From: Bactericera cockerelli
Lineage: Eukaryota; Arthropoda; Insecta; Hemiptera; Triozidae
Direction: 5' to 3'
Assembly: GCA_024516035.1 (NCBI GenBank)
Contig: CM044958.1
Coordinates: 21,439,568-21,503,567 of the forward strand
Length of the DNA stretch: 64,000 bases
Shown here: positions 21,401-32,280 of the stretch, in pieces
Layout of the letters: each line of letters begins with the position of its first letter
Position numbering within the stretch: position 1 is the stretch's first letter
Position numbers and translations under genes: made by a program
The notes under the pieces: generated by a model
Seen by the model: only the letters and a program-made list of their open reading frames with translations
What the model was told of the DNA's origin: nothing
The model's database searches: none

Positions 21401-21472
21401 GTTAGAGTGAAAATATATGTATGACCAAAATTTTAAGTTCAAGAAAAATACATGGGATCTAACATCCATTCT

Positions 21473-21743
21473 GCCAGCGTCGCCGTCGATGGCATGTTGA
21501 ATACACCGGTTCCCTTCAGAACACCGAAGTTAAGCGACATCCAGCGAGGTTAACACTTGGATGGGTGACCATTCAAATTCTAATTCTCGTGACGCTGGCT
21601 TTTCCCGGCCCCACTCAGGCTGGGTGAGGTCAATTTGAGTAGCAGGTTTGTGAGTTTCCTGCGAATGGAGGGTAAAACCCCCGTCGTGATATGACCATGG
21701 CAGTTGAAAGCGACGTTAAACCCCACTTTAAAAAAAAAAAAAA
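21473..21743 (+). mobile_element. 5S rRNA-derived SINE, full length, with target duplication
   Basis: The 5' end follows 5S rRNA from GCCAGCGTCG through ACCGAAGTTAAGC (A box) to CTTGGATGGGTGACC (C box). A central block (CTCAGGCTGGGTGAGGTCAA, GTTTCCTGCGAATGGAGGG) and the tail GAAAGCGACGTTAAACC plus poly-A follow. TAACATCCATTCT before it and TAACATCCGTTCT after it are the target duplication. Confidence 0.92.
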
Positions 21744-22093
21744 TAACATCCGTTCTTATGAACGAAATGTTGTCTTCTTTGTTTGAATTGTTTGCTATCT
21801 ATCGAATAAAATCCACTGACTTGGAAATTAATATTTTGTTGACAAACAGGGCTTTAAAAGTTCGTGTCATTTTTACCAACTTGATTGTTTAGCTTTAATT
21901 TAGAATAAGTTGTTCATAATGTTCATTTTGTTAGAAATATAATTTTATTAATTAAAAACTTGATGAATTCATGTCAGAATTACATCAGATTTTTTTAAAT
22001 GATGTTTATAGAGGAGGTTTGAAAATCTGAGTCCTTGTTTACATAAACTTAAGTTTTTGTAATTTCATATTTTATGTTAGTACATAATAGGAG

Positions 22094-22232
22094 ACTAAGG
22101 GCGAAATAAATGGACAAAATCGAAATCTTAAGTTATGACTTGAGGATTAGTTTCCCCATTTAAAACAATACCCAAAATCTAGACTTAGCACCACAGAGGT
22201 ATTACAAAAACGTCTATTTATTCCGCCCTAAG
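22094..22232. mobile_element. MITE family J (copy 2)
   Basis: TIRs AAGGGCGAAATAAATGGAC and TCTATTTATTCCGCCCT. The body contains GACTTAGCACCACAGAGG. Confidence 0.85.
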
Positions 22233-22511
22233 ATTCATTGTCATCTGGACTAATTCATTGCTACAAGATTAAGGGCAAAATTAAGAGACAAATTCTACAA
22301 CTCAAGTCATTGCTAAGCGTCGTTTTTTCCTTTTCTCACACAGTACGCAATCCGAGACTTAGCGCCACAGAAGTATTACAAAAATGTCTGTTAATTTCGC
22401 TCTCAAAGCTTCAATTGCTTATAGACTGCTCTCAAAATCTTTTAAAGTCTACGATATATTCAAACTTTTAATCTTGTGGCTAAGAATTAGTCCAGATGAC
22501 AATGAATCTTA
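22233..22511. mobile_element. MITE family K with a J element inside
   Basis: The outer arms AAGATTCATTGTCATCTGGA and TCCAGATGACAATGAATCTT are near-perfect inverted repeats of over 35 bp. MITE J copy 3 occupies 22270-22407. An independent K copy without J is at 62330. Confidence 0.85.
22270..22407. mobile_element. MITE family J (copy 3), nested in K
   Basis: TIRs AGGGCAAAATTAAGAGAC and TGTTAATTTCGCTCT. The body has CACAGTACGCAATCCGAGAC. Confidence 0.85.
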
Positions 22512-22647
22512 GGGCGAAATTAATAGATAACATCAATAACATAAGTCATTGCTAAGCGTCAGTTTTCCCTCATTTACACAGTACGCAATTCGTGACTTAG
22601 CGCCACAGAGGTATTACAAAACCATCTATTGATTTCGCCCTTAGTCT
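22508..22647. mobile_element. MITE family J (copy 4)
   Basis: TIRs AGGGCGAAATTAATAGATA and ATCTATTGATTTCGCCCT. It begins where the K element ends, so J elements bracket and occupy K. Confidence 0.88.
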
Positions 22648-22827
22648 CATATTATGTATTATCATAAAACATGCACAATATGATGCTGAACTTGTTGAAT
22701 TTATATATGTATTATTTTTTTACAAATTTACGGGTTCAACCCATGTGTAAGTTTCAATGATGTAACATGAAAATAATGAATTATTAAAATTACTACGCCT
22801 AAAAAATTTAGAAGTTGGTGTTGAAAG

Positions 22828-22949
22828 TTAGGGTGAAATTTATAGACAAATTCTATGTCACAAAAGTCACTGGTATCTTACACTGTACGCAATCCGTGAC
22901 TTAGCGCCACAGAGGTATTACAAACACGTCTATTAATTCCGCCTTTAGA
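22828..22949. mobile_element. MITE family J (copy 5), shortened
   Basis: TIRs AGGGTGAAATTTATAGAC and GTCTATTAATTCCGCCTTT. Part of the left body is missing. Confidence 0.8.
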
Positions 22950-23104
22950 GAGTTAAATGAGCTGCTGAAACCAGCCTCTGGTTTCTTGTTGGTATCACAG
23001 GAATATGGGATCTTTCGGGTTTTGAAAATGACTAGATGAAATGATTTTAAAAGAGGTCACATACTACCATCTAATGGTTTCCGCTGACTAGATGCCACCA
23101 GTGC

Positions 23105-23277
23105 TCCGTTCCAGAAACACTCTCCACTCTCAAAATCCCCGAATCTCCTTTTTCAACCGACACATAACGCACTCTGATTGGTTATTGCGTTCAAATTTAC
23201 CGATCAGAGTGCGTTGTGTGACAGTTGAAATTGAGATTCTGGAATAATGAGAGTGAAAGTGCTTTCTGGAACGAGGG
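23105..23277. mobile_element. Hairpin MITE family H (copy 6)
   Basis: CCGTTCCAGAAACACTCTCC opens it and GTGCTTTCTGGAACGAGGG closes it. The inner arms CGCACTCTGATTGGTTATTG and CCGATCAGAGTGCG have few mismatches. Confidence 0.88.
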
Positions 23278-23427
23278 AGAAATGTCAGATTTATAATTAT
23301 GTGTACAGTAACAATAGTTACTGTATCCCATTTTGTTTAAAATTAGACGACGCAAAGAACATTACATAATATAATGCTGTGACACCTACAAATATTGTGA
23401 TATCATAACTCAAACATTTTGCATATA

Positions 23428-23737
23428 CAGTCGAACCTGCGACATAAGAGAACTCAAGGGACCACATATTTTTTTCTCTTCTATCCAAGCTACTCTTATA
23501 AAGTGATTGTTTTCCCCTATTGAGAGACGAATTGGACCAGGAAATTGCTCTCTTATATCCAGGTTTCTCTTCTTTTTTTTACGAAATTACGGGGTCCAAC
23601 CCCGTAAAAAGGTGCAAAAGGAAATCTCCTTTGACATCTCTTCAAAGTGATAAAATATCATTAACTGGGGTAAAAAAAAAATCACAAATTTCACAGTAAT
23701 TATCAATAATGTTAAACGAATATTATAGGTTTGACTG
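23428..23737. mobile_element. pogo-like MITE, TA-flanked, with a retroposed insert
   Basis: Ends CAGTCGAACCTGCGACATA and ATTATAGGTTTGACTG are inverted and flanked by TA. A T-run-headed segment with TTACGGGGTCCAACCCCGTA is inserted near 23570. A 42-bp direct repeat (ACCTACAAANATTGTGATAT onward) lies on both sides, at 23388 and 23757. Confidence 0.7.
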
Positions 23738-24129
23738 TATGATGATATGATACCTACCTACAAAGATTGTGATATCATAACTCAAACATATTGTATATTT
23801 AGTAATCCATATCTCCACTCATTCAGATGATGGACTTGAAGTACCTTACAGGTAGATAGAAAGCATAGGTTCCCTTCACAATATCTTCTGTCTACTTCTG
23901 TCTTTATACTTATCCACATGTCCTAGACATTTAAGATTTTGTTTCATATTTAACACGTTTGTTTCGTCCTTGTTCAATTTGTTTATAAATATGTTTCTCT
24001 GTATTTTTAAGTACCTCTAACGAAGTATATAAAAGTATGGTAATTTCTTAAAACAATCTTCAGAAAATTGCATTGAATAAAAGATTACCATACTTTTATT
24101 TACTACTCACTAAGTTTTGTTTTGTAAGT

Positions 24130-24245
24130 ATGACTTTGTGACCACATAATGATAAGGCTCTGAGGGTTTGGTGGTAGAAAATGCTTTGCGAATTAACTTC
24201 GCCTGGTGTTTACCTTCCTCTAAAAAGTATCATTATTATTATTAT
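24130..24245 (+). mobile_element. SINE family B, 3' half
   Basis: TTTGTGACCACATAATGATA, GGTGGTAGAAAATGCTTTG and a (TTA)n tail match family B. Confidence 0.8.
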
Positions 24246-24337
24246 ATGTCTTGGTTGCGACATTTCTGGGCTTTCAATTTAAAAAATCAAGATTTAAAAA
24301 TGGATAGAATTTAGTTGTGAGTTTGCGCAGAAATCGC

Positions 24338-24485
24338 AGAATACGTACGTAAATTTGTACGGAGCGCTAGTTCACAATTAAGGGAATGTGCGCATGTGCA
24401 AAAACGAGTTTTCGTTAGATACGATCAATAAGGTCAAGTCAATTCAATTCACGTATCGTATCTCTGAACTGCGCAGACTCGCTAA
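24338..24485 (+). repeat. Dispersed repeat pair with 19930-20075
   Basis: ATACGTACGTAAATTTGTAC, GGGAATGTGCGCATGTGCA and CAATTCAATTCACGTATCG align with the copy at 19930. Confidence 0.6.
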
Positions 24486-24687
24486 TATTTGGCCTCAAGA
24501 CGTTTTAAATAAAATTATCGTAACATACACACTGGTATTACTTAAAGTCTTTTAATAAGATTATCGTTAAATAAAATTATTATACTATACCATTGAGTAT
24601 GTAATTTTATTTAACGTCTATTTTATTTTAATAAATGAATTAATTTGTTTTAAAGAGAATGGATGGAATCATTGTGCTTATGAATCA

Positions 24688-24922
24688 CTAGCGGGCTGTC
24701 GCCCGCTTTGCGGGCCGAGGCATGGCCGTGAAAGCAAAAAATCCTTTTTCGCCAATGGCAGGTGTTGTAGTGGGAATTTCGAAAAATCCCGTCTTATTGC
24801 ACATCTAGACTATAAGACAAAGCTACCTACCAAATTTCAGCTTCCTAGGACTTACCAGTTCGGAGAAACAGTGATGAATCAGTCAGTCAGTCAGTCAGTC
24901 AGTGAGTGAAACTCTCTTATAT
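24688..24922 (+). mobile_element. Retroposon with TCAG tail and 17-bp target duplication
   Basis: The 5' end folds as CTAGCGGGCTGTCGCCCGC, then comes GGGCCGAGGCATGGCCGTGA, and the 3' end has (TCAG)n before TATAT. ATTGTGCTTATGAATCA stands on both sides (24671-24687 and 24923-24939), proving a discrete insertion. A second copy is at 39551. Confidence 0.8.
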
Positions 24923-24977
24923 ATTGTGCTTATGAATCATATGCCTCAGATCTGATAATAGAAAATGTGAAATGCCA

Positions 24978-25033
24978 CCAGCGTCGATAGCGCGTTGAAC
25001 GTCCAGCGAGATGAAAACTTCGTGATGCTGGAC
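24978..25033 (+). mobile_element. 5S SINE fragment, head only
   Basis: CAGCGTCGATAGCGCGTTGA joined to ACGTCCAGCGAGATGAAA and CTTCGTGATGCTGG. The A box segment is deleted, and it lacks the body. Confidence 0.6.
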
Positions 25034-25628
25034 AAATAAAAGTCAAAAGAAAATCATGATATTAGCTTTTTGCTATAATATACATCATTTCCGATCATAT
25101 GGTTCATATCCTATCATTTTGTAGCTGTCAAAAAGAAAGTCAGTTCAATTTATTGAAATTTTGGGCCTTTCAAAATATCCCTGGTATGACAAATACATTT
25201 TCTAAACCAAATCTAGGACTAGTGTCCATTCAATTTTTCGATCAGAATATTAGTAAACAATAGAGAAAAATATAGTTTTACTCATAATTGTATTTTATAA
25301 TAGTTTTTCTCGATTCAAACTATTTGACCCAGCTAATGAGCACTTTTTAATTTATTGCAATAATTATGTCCGTGATTTATTAATATAAGGTAAACGTTAA
25401 ATTAAATAAATATTTAAATAAAAGTTGCAAGATGAAGTATTTTCGATGATAAGTTATAACATTGTTGTCTATTTATTTCATTAGTATTAAACTTAAATGC
25501 GAACAGGACGAGCCATCTTTTCAATTTGGCTGGACATCTTTTCCCCCAGGTATAGTTACAATAACAACAACAACAATATTAGTATGAATAAATTGTTGTG
25601 AACACCATCACACGACTTTCCTTATCCT

Positions 25629-25879
25629 AGTCTATCTGGGGAACTTTAAAACGGAGAAGACCAGTGTCTCGCTAGAGGACTATAAACAGAGAACAGACTA
25701 GTCAACCCTTACAAACCAGGATAGCTTGCACTTTCCTAAGGGTTTAATGGCTAATAAAGAAAAGTCCTCATGATGGTTGATCGCAAATAGAAATATGTGG
25801 TTCGGGACAAGCCAACTTTGAAATAGAGTTGGCTGGAGACCGACACTCACCCCTCCAAGCTGGCTACAACAACAACAAG
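25629..25879 (-). mobile_element. CAA-tailed LINE 3' end or SINE
   Basis: On the + strand it starts at AGTCTATCTGGGGAAC and ends GCTGGCTACAACAACAACAA. Short direct repeats of the type TTCTTATCCT flank it. The related copy at 54375 has a clear target duplication and the opposite orientation (+ strand starts with GTTGTTGTTG). Confidence 0.65.
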
Positions 25880-25979
25880 TTTTCTTATCCTTCAAAATGA
25901 AGTCAGGTGTTCCTTAGTTCGGTCCCTGGGTTGGACAGAATTTTCTCGCAAAAAATCTGTTCCCTTTGAATTAAATAAT

Positions 25980-26075
25980 ATGTGAGGCTGGCGTGTCCGG
26001 CTCAACCCAGGCTGGACGAGGTTAATATATGTAGCTGGTACAATTCCCAGCGTATACAAATAAGTTGCCCATTTA
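25980..26075 (+). mobile_element. SINE central-block fragment
   Basis: CTCAACCCAGGCTGGACGAG and GTAGCTGGTACAATTCCCAG belong to the central domain shared by the 5S and family F SINEs. No head is preserved. Confidence 0.5.
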
Positions 26076-27329
26076 TATTTTGTACCATAACAGCCTATTT
26101 GATACGGCGCGGCGCAAATAGGATGTAAAATTTGAATATTTTTTTGTTTCTTTTTACACTAAAGTAATTAAAGTGTACATAATAGAATTATATACCTAGG
26201 TTTACTGCATGGATTATACAGGGGGTGAGCATAAAGTCTCACCCCACCCCCGTATCTAGAGAATGGCTAAAAATACAAGGAAAGGCAAAATACGTATCCC
26301 TTCGATTTTAGGAGGATTGATTTTCAGCCAAAAAAAATTTGCCTACACGGCCTCAGTCAGGCTGGGCAATACTGGGCATGAACCAACTTTAAAATCTTAA
26401 ATAGAATGGTATGTCTTGTGGCATATTGTTTTAAAGGCCTCATAGAGAGAAGTTTATTACAACAAATTTCAGTGAGCTACGACTTACCGTTCTCGAGATA
26501 CAGGGTCGAACGTCCTGCGTGCTATCCATATACAGTATGTTTCAGAAAAGGTGGCCACCCCCTCGTAACTTTTGAACGCGACGGAATTTTTCAATTCTGT
26601 AAAGTCCTAGGTATAGGAAGTGCCCTATGGCCCATCCTGTGGTCATATTTATTTTTGGCCCCGGTCGGCCTTTCCGGCTTTTAGGCCATATTTTTTCATT
26701 TTTCTCGCGAATTTTAAATGGAATGCTATATTTTTTATTCCTGTTAATTAAAGTCCAAGTAAGGCTGAGTATAATGAGCTTTTAAAATTTTCAAAAACCT
26801 TATCAGGGGCGGAGCTAGTAGGGTGCAAGTTTCAAAATTGTTGCACCCTGTATTTCAGCGTTAGTTAGATTTTTTAGTACTTTTTTTATGTTCGTAGGTT
26901 CAAAATATTGTTTTACACCATATGAAATCAAAAAATATTCTTGTTTACTTCTAATCAGGGTCATAGTAAGGTTTTTGTAAAAGTACTTTTTTTCTCACGT
27001 CAATTTTTCCGTAAATTAATGGTGTTCTCGAAATTGGCATTTTTAGAGGTGAAAGTCTGCAGTGACATATGTTTTTTATGCTTGAAATCGAAAGAAAACT
27101 TAACGGAGCAGCGATTAAAATCATAAAAAAAGCCATTTAACCTGCTAGTTTTTTCACGACAGTGTCCGGTGAAGTGGGTGAATTTCGTATTGGATTTTTT
27201 TGTTGTTGAGGAAACACAATTGGCATAGAAAATAAATAATACCTAATAAGGGAATAATACTTCAATTAACATAACTAAATGCGAAATTAAATGAAGATTA
27301 TTTCTTCTAAATCAGTGCCGGATAATTTT

Positions 27330-27342
27330 TTTCTCTCTCTCT

Positions 27343-27374
<32 letters not shown>

Positions 27375-27375
27375 T
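27330..27375. repeat. (CT)n microsatellite in the centre of X
   Basis: TCTCTCTC repeats with a few TTTC interruptions. The reverse complement is seen at 35948 in X copy 2. Confidence 0.95.
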
Positions 27376-27496
27376 CGCCTCTTTAAAATAATTGAATTGG
27401 TTTAATTTTCACCTGGTATTTTTTTCTCTTAAATTTCGAGATAATTGGATTTTTATTTAGAGACCTGGTATTCATTACTAGCAACACCAGTATGAT

Positions 27497-27720
27497 TTTT
27501 TTTTTAAATTTGGGTTTAATATCGCGTTTCAACTGCATGGTCATATCATAACGGGGGTGTTACATTCCATTCGCAAGAAACTCACCAACCTCCTAAACAT
27601 TTATCTCACCCAGCCTGGGTTAGGTCGGAATGCCAGCATCACGAAGTCTTCTCCTCGCTGGACGTTGCTTAACTTCGGTGATCCTACAAGAATCGTTGCA
27701 TTCAAAGCGCCATCGGACTG
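27497..27720 (-). mobile_element. 5S SINE (C-box-deleted type) inside element X
   Basis: It starts with a T run and ATTTGGGTTTAATATCGCG, and ends at GCATTCAAAGCGCCATCGG. CATCACGAAGTCTTCTCCTC shows the short form that lacks the GGATGGGTGACC box. The same insertion is present, in the same place, in X copy 2. Confidence 0.82.
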
Positions 27721-29468
27721 ACTCCAGAATTATTGACAATGTGTTTTCTACAGATTTTACCAACTTACCAACTAAAATTGTCTCAAGAGGGGACCCCTAG
27801 GCCGACTTTAGAAGCAGCATTATCCGATAATTATTTTTGATATAACTTGAACTTTGAAAAGTGAAAAAAAGAGAGAGAGAAAAAAAATATCCGGCACTGA
27901 TTTAGAAGAAATAATTTTCATTTATCTTTATTGAAGTTATCTTTATTGAAGTTATCTTTATTGAAGTAATATTCCCTTATTAGATATTATTTATTTTCTA
28001 TGCCAATTGTGTTTCCTCAACAACAAAAAAATCCAATACGAAATTCACCCACTTTACCGGACACTGTCGTGAAAAAACTAGCAGGTTAAATGGCTTTTTT
28101 TATGATTTTAATCGCTGCTCCGTTAAGTTTTCTTTCGATTTCAAGCATAAAAAACATATGTCACTGCAGACTTTCACCTCTAAAAACGCCAATTTCGAGA
28201 ACACCATTAATTTACGGAAAAATTGACTTGAGAAAAAAAGTACTTTTACAAAAACCTTACTATGACCCTGATTAGAAGTAAACAAGAATATTTTTTTGAT
28301 TTCATATGGTGTAAAACAATATTTTGAACCTACGAACATAAAAAAAGTACTAAAAAATCTAACTAACGCTGAAATACAGGGTGTAACAATTTTGAAACTT
28401 GCACCCTACTAGCTCCGCCCCTGATAAGGTTTTTGAAAATTTTAAAAGCTCATTATACTCAGCCTTACTTGGACTTTAATTAACAGGAATAAAAAATATA
28501 GCATTCCATTTAAAATTCGCGAGAAAAATGAAAAAATATGGCCTAAAAGCCGGAAGGGCCGACCGGGGACAAAAATAAATATGACCACAGGATGGGCCAT
28601 AGGGCACTTCCTATACCTAGGACTTTACAGAATTGAAAAATTCCGTCGCGTTCAAAAGTTACGAGGGGGTGGCCACCTTTTCTGAAACATACTGTATTTT
28701 GACCTATAACTCGTTAACCGTAAATTATAGAAAAATGAAATTTGTTGATAATAACTCCTTATGACAAGCCCTGTCTAAAAAGTTATAACTCGACATACTC
28801 TGTTGATGTTAGTTTCTGATCGGTTTTGTCAGCCAGCCGGACGAACAGTCCAAAAAAATTTAACGAAAAAACAAATCAAGTTTTAACTTGTTCGAAAGTT
28901 CTTGTCATAAAGAGTTATTATCAACAAATTTCATTTTTCTGGAATTTACGGTCAACAAGTTATAGGTCAAAATATATGTATATTACGCAGGACGTCCGAC
29001 CCTGTATCTCGAGAACGGTAAGTTGTTACTCACTGAAATTTGTTGTAATGAACTTCTCTCTATGAGGCCTTTAAAACAATATGCCACAAGACATACCATT
29101 CTATTTAAGATTTTAAAGTTGGTCCATGCCCAGATTGCCCAGCCTGACTGGGGCCGTGTAAGCAAATTTTTTTTTGGCTGAAAATTAATCTACCTGAAAT
29201 CGAAGGGATACGTGTTTTTGCGTTTTCTTGTATTTTCAGCCATTCTCGTGATACGGGGGGTGGGGTGAGACTTTATGCTCACCCTGTATACATATTATAC
29301 ATACATAAGTAGGTATTCTACAATCTACATGGCTTACACAGAACTCTGCCAATGTTCTGAAAATAAAACTCGCACGAGTAATTTAGAAAGCAGTCGACTT
29401 CAAGTAGACAGCACAAAACTCACCTGACTCGCTTGAGTGAGATTTTAGCATTTCCAGAATCCAAACTC

Positions 29469-29575
29469 TGGCATTCCAGCCCAACCGAGGCTGGGTGAGG
29501 TTAATCTGGCTAGCAGATTTATGAGTTTAATGCGAATGAAGAGTAACACCCCCGTTGTGATATAACCATAATACC
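29469..29575 (+). mobile_element. 5S SINE, 3' fragment
   Basis: CATTCCAGCCCAACCGAGGC, GGGTGAGGTTAATCTGGC and AAGAGTAACACCCCCGTTGT are the SINE central block and tail side. No head. Confidence 0.6.
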
Positions 29576-29599
29576 TAAATCATTATATTTTTCATTTGT

Positions 29600-30600
29600 T
29601 TTTTGTATGCAGAGGACCCATCCTAAACCATTTTTATTTGGCTTCATGTTTTTTCAAAATTCATTATTTTGGATTAAGAGTAATATTGTCTTGCTTTTTG
29701 TATTCATCCTCATTCCTTCTTCTCTCAAAAATGTTGGAGCCTTTATGGACAGGTCATTAATCCTCTAAAGCCAAAATAATTAAATTTGAAAAAATCATTG
29801 AAAAGCAGTTTTTTTTCTACACCCTGTATGGGAAAGGTCGACAATGACAAGTACTTCATTCAGTTTAGAAAATTGGCCTTTGCTATCTCTGTATACCAAA
29901 TTTTGTGTGATTTCCGCAATTAGAAAAATTATGAAAAAATTGGTCTAACAAGAAAAAATATACACGTTATATGAGATACCTATACCTATGGGTTCCACTA
30001 AATTTGTCATTCAGAGTAATTATTTTTCTTAATATTCCTCGGACCGAACTCATCACTATACCAAGCTAGAGAATTGACCCCAGAGATTGAGCAAAGCTAT
30101 TAAAGCAAAGGTGTCAGGTCAGTTAGATGACGCGGAACAATACAAGGAAACTGTCATTGTGAAGCACATAGCCTCACACGTGACCCCAGAAGACAAAAGC
30201 AGACGACATGTGAGTCAAGCCATAACTGTGTTGTCTCTAGACTGTCAAAATCGAACTATAACAACAACAAAAAATCAACAATAAAATGAAAGCTTGTTAA
30301 TACATACGAGTAGTTACATACATATTATCAACAATGAAAAATGGAAGTTTGTTAATATACCTAACCCCCTTAGCCCTTGTTGGAGATCCTTTTTTTCTTT
30401 GCTTGCAATACTTACTTACAATACAAATCTATTGCGAAAATTTTATCAGTGCCAAAAAAATGCCTAGTAAAAAATCAACAATAAATAGTGGATTCCAATT
30501 AATTTAATGAGAATAATACCTATCGATAAACCTACCTCATATTAAAAATCAGGTAAATACTACCAAATATTGAAAATTAGGATAAAAGTGCCCAATAGAA
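29600..30600. other. Spacer; one repeat shared with 15438
   Basis: AGAGGACCCATCCTAAACCA at 29609 repeats the segment at 15440, and CACCCTGTA at 29820 looks like an element end. An open frame at 30087-30284 has no recognised homology. Otherwise nothing is seen. Confidence 0.4.
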
Positions 30601-30626
30601 AAAAAAATAACAACAAATTGTGGATG

Positions 30627-30898
30627 GCCAGCGTAGATGGCATGTTGAATACACCGGTTCCCTTCAGAACACCGAAGTTAAGCGACATCCAGCGAAGTTA
30701 AGACTTGGATGGGTGACCATTCAAATTCTAATTCTCGTGACGCTGGCTTTTCCCGGCCCCACTCAGGCTGGGTGAGGTCAATGTGAGTAGCAGGTTTGTG
30801 AGTTTCCTGCGAATGGAGGGTAAAACCCCCGTCGTGATATGACCATGGCAGTTGAAAGCGACGTTAAACCCCACTTAAAAAATAAAAAATAAAAAAAA
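30627..30898 (+). mobile_element. 5S rRNA-derived SINE, full length, with target duplication
   Basis: It is almost identical to the copy at 21473, including CACCGGTTCCCTTCAGAAC, GAAGTTAAGCGACATCCAGC and the intact CTTGGATGGGTGACC. AAATTGTGGATG flanks it on both sides. The near identity of the two copies indicates recent activity of this subfamily. Confidence 0.93.
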
Positions 30899-31784
30899 AA
30901 ATTGTGGATGGTAAAAATTTAATGTGAAATAATATCTAATAATAAACGCTGAATATATTTATCTGATATTTCGTGATGTTTGTCTAAAGACACAGTACAT
31001 AATATGTAGTATTTAGTGACTTTGAACATTTTGAAGCTACTTCACCTCACATACAGGGTGGACCAAAAAAACGTTTACACCCGTTAATGGTATATTACTG
31101 ACGACATTTCTGGGACGGATCTGCAATCCGTTTTTTCGGATTCGCCTTTATAACTGCACAAAGTGATTTTTTGCAACTTTCTGAAAAGTCCGACTTTGGC
31201 TTATTCTTCAGGTCAGAACTTTTTTCCTGTTTAAGATGAGTTGATTCTGAACATTTCTGCAGAAAGCCAACAAAATTTCGATGTTGCTAGCTACACTACT
31301 TTGTTTTTTACGGTTTGGTTTGGCATCTTTTTTGACACCTGAATAGAAAAAAAATTCTCATGTAAATTTTTTACACTTTGAAACACTCAAGATTTGCCCG
31401 AGCAAATTTTGGCACAGACATGGGCAAGTTTGATAAAAGTTGGCGGCCAACCCAAGGATGCTAAAAAATAATTTTACGATTTTTTATCACGTCATCTTCT
31501 GGGTAAACGAACCAGGTAAGTCTCAAAAAATGATGTTCAAAATCTTAAAAGTGTTGACCGTGTAGGGTCGTCTTGTACTCAAAGAGTAATTAGTTATTTA
31601 TGTCTGATAATTATTTTCCTTGGAATTAATTAAAGGCCAGTCAAATGAATGATTGTTTGTTTCTTGATGATAGTTTTCAAGCATATTTTTCTGCATTCTA
31701 TGAAATATTATCTTTAAACTTCTTGAGTTTTTTTAGTACAAGTTACATTATTATAATTCGGATGCTGAAATGGCAGATACGCAT

Positions 31785-31983
31785 TTAGCATATGGAGTTG
31801 CCAACAGGAACATTTGGGATCACGTGAAAAACATAGTTTACGAAATCTGGAAGCAAGAATCCTGTTGGCATTCGATGACCTGACAGAAAAACCTGGAATC
31901 TACCGCAACATTCGACGGAACATGATGAAGAGGTTCAACCTTTGCATCAAGGAAGGTGGACGCCACTTCCAACAGTTCCTCTA
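31785..31983 (+). pseudogene. IS630/mariner-type transposase C-terminal remnant
   Basis: One frame reads LEARILLAFDDLTEKPGIYR, then RRNMMKRFNLCIKEGGRHFQ with a terminal QFL and stop. This is the usual C-terminal end (R-x2-CI-x3-G-x-HF-x2-L) of insect IS630/mariner-like transposases. The upstream catalytic part is absent. Confidence 0.7.
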
Positions 31984-31995
31984 AGGGAATTGAGA

Positions 31996-32065
31996 AGGGA
32001 GAGAGAGAGAGAGAGAGAGAGAGAGGCAAAGAGCGAAAAAGAGAGAGAGGCAAGAAGGTAGAGGG
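31996..32065. repeat. (GA)n microsatellite
   Basis: GAGAGA runs with AAAGAG interruptions, directly after the transposase remnant. Confidence 0.92.
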
Positions 32066-32205
32066 ACAGTTCAGAGTTAGAACTAAGGTACTAAAGTCAC
32101 CATTGGTTTCAAAAATTTGTGTGAGGAGAATCCATAGTGTGTACTATGGCTAAATAAAAAATGGCAACAGTCTTTTTTATTTTGTAGTCATGAATTTTTT
32201 GCTGG

Positions 32206-32280
32206 CTCTGGCGTTCGGACCGGGGTGGGATCTTCCGCATGGCAAGTGACTAGCTTACCACTGAGCTAATCGTGCGCGTC
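32206..32280 (-). mobile_element. tRNA-like SINE head fragment
   Basis: The reverse strand reads GCACGATTAGCTCAGTGGTA and a diverged B box. It shares its A box with the element at 20090. A further tRNA-like remnant (GTTGAACCTCGGTCATGCGA) is at 32790. Confidence 0.45.

Larger units (their letters stand above)
26533..28694. mobile_element. Fold-back element X (copy 1), 2.16 kb
   Basis: Ends CAGTATGTTTCAGAAAAGGT and ACCTTTTCTGAAACATACTG, with arms of about 800 bp (to about 27300 and from about 27900) that are nearly identical. The centre holds CT/GA runs and a minus-strand 5S SINE. There is no transposase. Open frames in the arms are mirror images of each other and not genes. Confidence 0.9.
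26219..29286. mobile_element. Fold-back element Y (copy 1), split by element X
   Basis: Ends CAGGGGGTGAGCATAAAGTC and its partner GACTTTATGCTCACCCTG are flanked by TA. The Y parts are 26219-26532 and 28695-29286, about 905 bp in total, themselves inverted repeats. Element X occupies the middle. Y copy 2 at 36790 is uninterrupted at the same point. Confidence 0.88.

Noticed and set aside
21473..21590. A 5S rRNA gene
   Set aside because: The 5S-like part is diverged and runs into the SINE body with poly-A and target duplication.
24688..24922. Helitron end, because of the CTAG next to a GC hairpin
   Set aside because: The element has a 17-bp target duplication, which helitrons do not make.
26406..28339. 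Several 60 to 90-codon frames around fold-back X and Y as genes
   Set aside because: Each is matched by its mirror image on the other arm and contains no known domain.
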